Below are positions 6,715 to 7,814 of a stretch of DNA of 7,814 bases, piece after piece; within the stretch, counting starts at the first letter, position 1; each line of letters starts with the position of its first letter. A program made the translations under genes and the position numbers. The notes under the pieces are model-generated. The model was not told where the DNA came from. It ran no database searches and was given only the letters and a program-made list of their open reading frames with translations. This DNA is from Victivallales bacterium (GTDB lineage Bacteria > Verrucomicrobiota > Lentisphaeria > Oligosphaerales > Lenti-02): assembly GCA_018648945.1 (NCBI GenBank), contig JABGQJ010000356.1, forward strand, positions 1 to 7,814, given 5' to 3'.

Positions 6715-7814
6715 TTACCGGGCGCTGTCGACGATCTTCGAGATGTCGATGAGGTAGAGCTGGCGCCCCTTCCCGTCGTGGGCGGAGTCGATGACGACTG
6801 ACTTCCCGTCGGGGCTGAATCGGGGGTGGGTGTCACAGCGCCATTCGCCGCCATGCCCTCGGTCATTGCGGAAATGACCGAGCCAGAATCGCTTCCCGGT
6901 GGGGAGATGGTACAGGTAGGGGTGTTGGCGCCCCCGGTTGTCTGGGTAGGTGTCGTTGAGGATCCAGTCGGGGTTGGGCAGATAGGTGTTGTGCCCGTTC
7001 TGGGTCATCACGTCCTTGCCGACGACCTCCACCTCCCGGGTCTTGTCCTGGTAGAGGATGAAGCCGTTGCCGAGGTCGGGATGCCAACTCCAGGCAAGGA
7101 TGTGGGCTGGGTCGCGCCAGATGAAGTGGGATGTTCGGCCATGTGGATCAAGGACATGGAGGTCGCTGCCATCGGCGTTACAGGTGAGCATGCGGGTGCC
7201 GAAGCCACGCCGGTCCGGTCCCCGCCAACGGTTCAGGAACTCCAGCCGCGTCCCGTCGGTATTGACCAGCAGATGGTTGAAGTAATGCTTCATCTGGCTG
7301 ATGTCGCCGTGTTCATGCGGGATTGCCGCCACGCCGGCAAGGGAGACGATGAGGGTGCTCTCGCCCGTTTCGAGATCGATGCGGGCGATGCCCGAGTCCT
7401 TTGGTGCCAGGACATCGCGATTGGGATCGGGCAGACCGCAGTAGCCATAGCCAGGGCGCATGTCCTGCACGCGCCGGAAGTCGGGGGCAAAGCCGGTCTT
7501 GCCGTCGGGGGAGACGGTGTAGATGGGATGGGGAATGGTCCGTTTCTTCCGCGTGTTCACATCCAGGATGTGACAGACAAAACGGCCATCCTGCCGGTCA
7601 TTCCAGAGCACTTCGCTTTGCGATCCGGGTCGCCATTGCAGCATGCAGCCTTGCTGCCAGCACCAGGCGCGGGTGCTGCCCAGCTCGATCCAGGCATCGT
7701 TGTCCTGAAGATCCACCATTCCCACCTTGATGACATCGTCGGGGCGAGGTGACCGACTGTTGAAGTCCACCTCCATACCGAGGACATACCGGCAACTCGG
7801 GTCGAACTGCAGCT
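6715..7814 (-). CDS. Oligogalacturonate-lyase-like beta-propeller protein, N-terminus beyond the window
   Basis: The frame stays open to the right window edge: codons before the ATG at 7776 read LQFDPSCRYVLG and join smoothly to it, so 7776 is an internal Met and the gene starts outside. The 365 visible residues carry propeller-blade repeats such as VSPDGK, NTDGTRL, NADGSDL and FSPDGKSV. The pattern of a His-containing strand, a DGT/DGS turn and SHFIW fits the seven-bladed propeller of oligogalacturonate lyases (PL22). Counting from Met 7776, H168 (FNHLL), H217 (SHFIW) and Q259-x-x-H262 (QNGH) lie where that family has its catalytic and Mn-binding residues, but the second His of its Q-x2-H-x-H site is T264 here. 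Close relatives of unknown function are common in planctomycete and verrucomicrobial genomes. It may cleave uronate oligomers or have a changed role. Its end faces the GyrI-like gene, 82 bases away. Confidence 0.8.
   Translation of the reverse strand, partial: LQFDPSCRYVLGMEVDFNSRSPRPDDVIKVGMVDLQDNDAWIELGSTRAWCWQQGCMLQWRPGSQSEVLWNDRQDGRFVCHILDVNTRKKRTIPHPIYTVSPDGKTGFAPDFRRVQDMRPGYGYCGLPDPNRDVLAPKDSGIARIDLETGESTLIVSLAGVAAIPHEHGDISQMKHYFNHLLVNTDGTRLEFLNRWRGPDRRGFGTRMLTCNADGSDLHVLDPHGRTSHFIWRDPAHILAWSWHPDLGNGFILYQDKTREVEVVGKDVMTQNGHNTYLPNPDWILNDTYPDNRGRQHPYLYHLPTGKRFWLGHFRNDRGHGGEWRCDTHPRFSPDGKSVVIDSAHDGKGRQLYLIDISKIVDSAR

Noticed and set aside
6826..7752. Plus-strand open frame across the propeller gene
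   Set aside because: The minus strand shows clear propeller repeats and family motifs over the same bases, and the plus translation is a low-complexity Val/Gly/Asp-rich mirror of it.

Overview
The window is GC-rich, densely coded bacterial DNA. Recognisable Shine-Dalgarno sites precede three of the genes. Three of the five genes are large or family-typical proteins of carbohydrate breakdown: a secreted LamG plus TIM-barrel glycosidase-like protein, a Gfo/Idh/MocA dehydrogenase, and a cytosol- or periplasm-type beta-propeller resembling oligogalacturonate lyase. This gene mix is characteristic of the Planctomycetota/Verrucomicrobiota/Lentisphaerota group and similar uncultured polysaccharide degraders. 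That assignment is an inference from gene content; there is no rRNA or other marker here.

Layout. Bases 1-198 are non-coding and hold strong inverted repeats, including a nested dyad just upstream of the first gene. Bases 199-3837 (+) encode a 1212-residue exported multidomain protein: signal peptide, N-terminal beta region, LamG domain, Ig-like region, second beta-sandwich, TIM-barrel, C-terminal beta-sandwich. Bases 3917-5092 (+) encode a complete Gfo/Idh/MocA oxidoreductase with an intact EKP motif and a GDIGTH motif. Bases 5229-6107 (+) encode a protein with the hallmarks of an ADP-ribosyltransferase-like fold (an LWHGTS motif and a later VEY motif); its start codon is uncertain. Bases 6171-6632 (+) encode a stand-alone GyrI-like/AraC-effector-binding domain protein. 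On the minus strand, 6715 to the window end holds the C-terminal part of a propeller protein of the oligogalacturonate-lyase type, cut by the window edge. It converges on the GyrI-like gene.

How the genes may work together. The first two plus genes, 79 bases apart, could act in order: extracellular or periplasmic attack on a glycan, then NAD(P)-dependent oxidation of a released sugar or cyclitol in the cytoplasm. The minus-strand propeller fits the same theme (uronate-type glycan cleavage). The two middle genes (ART-like and GyrI-like) have no obvious link to glycan catabolism. They form a 63-base-spaced pair sitting between the catabolic genes, and they are the most likely place for an undescribed function, though the evidence for a joint system is only proximity and domain type. 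No transposase, integrase, CRISPR array, tRNA or rRNA was seen.
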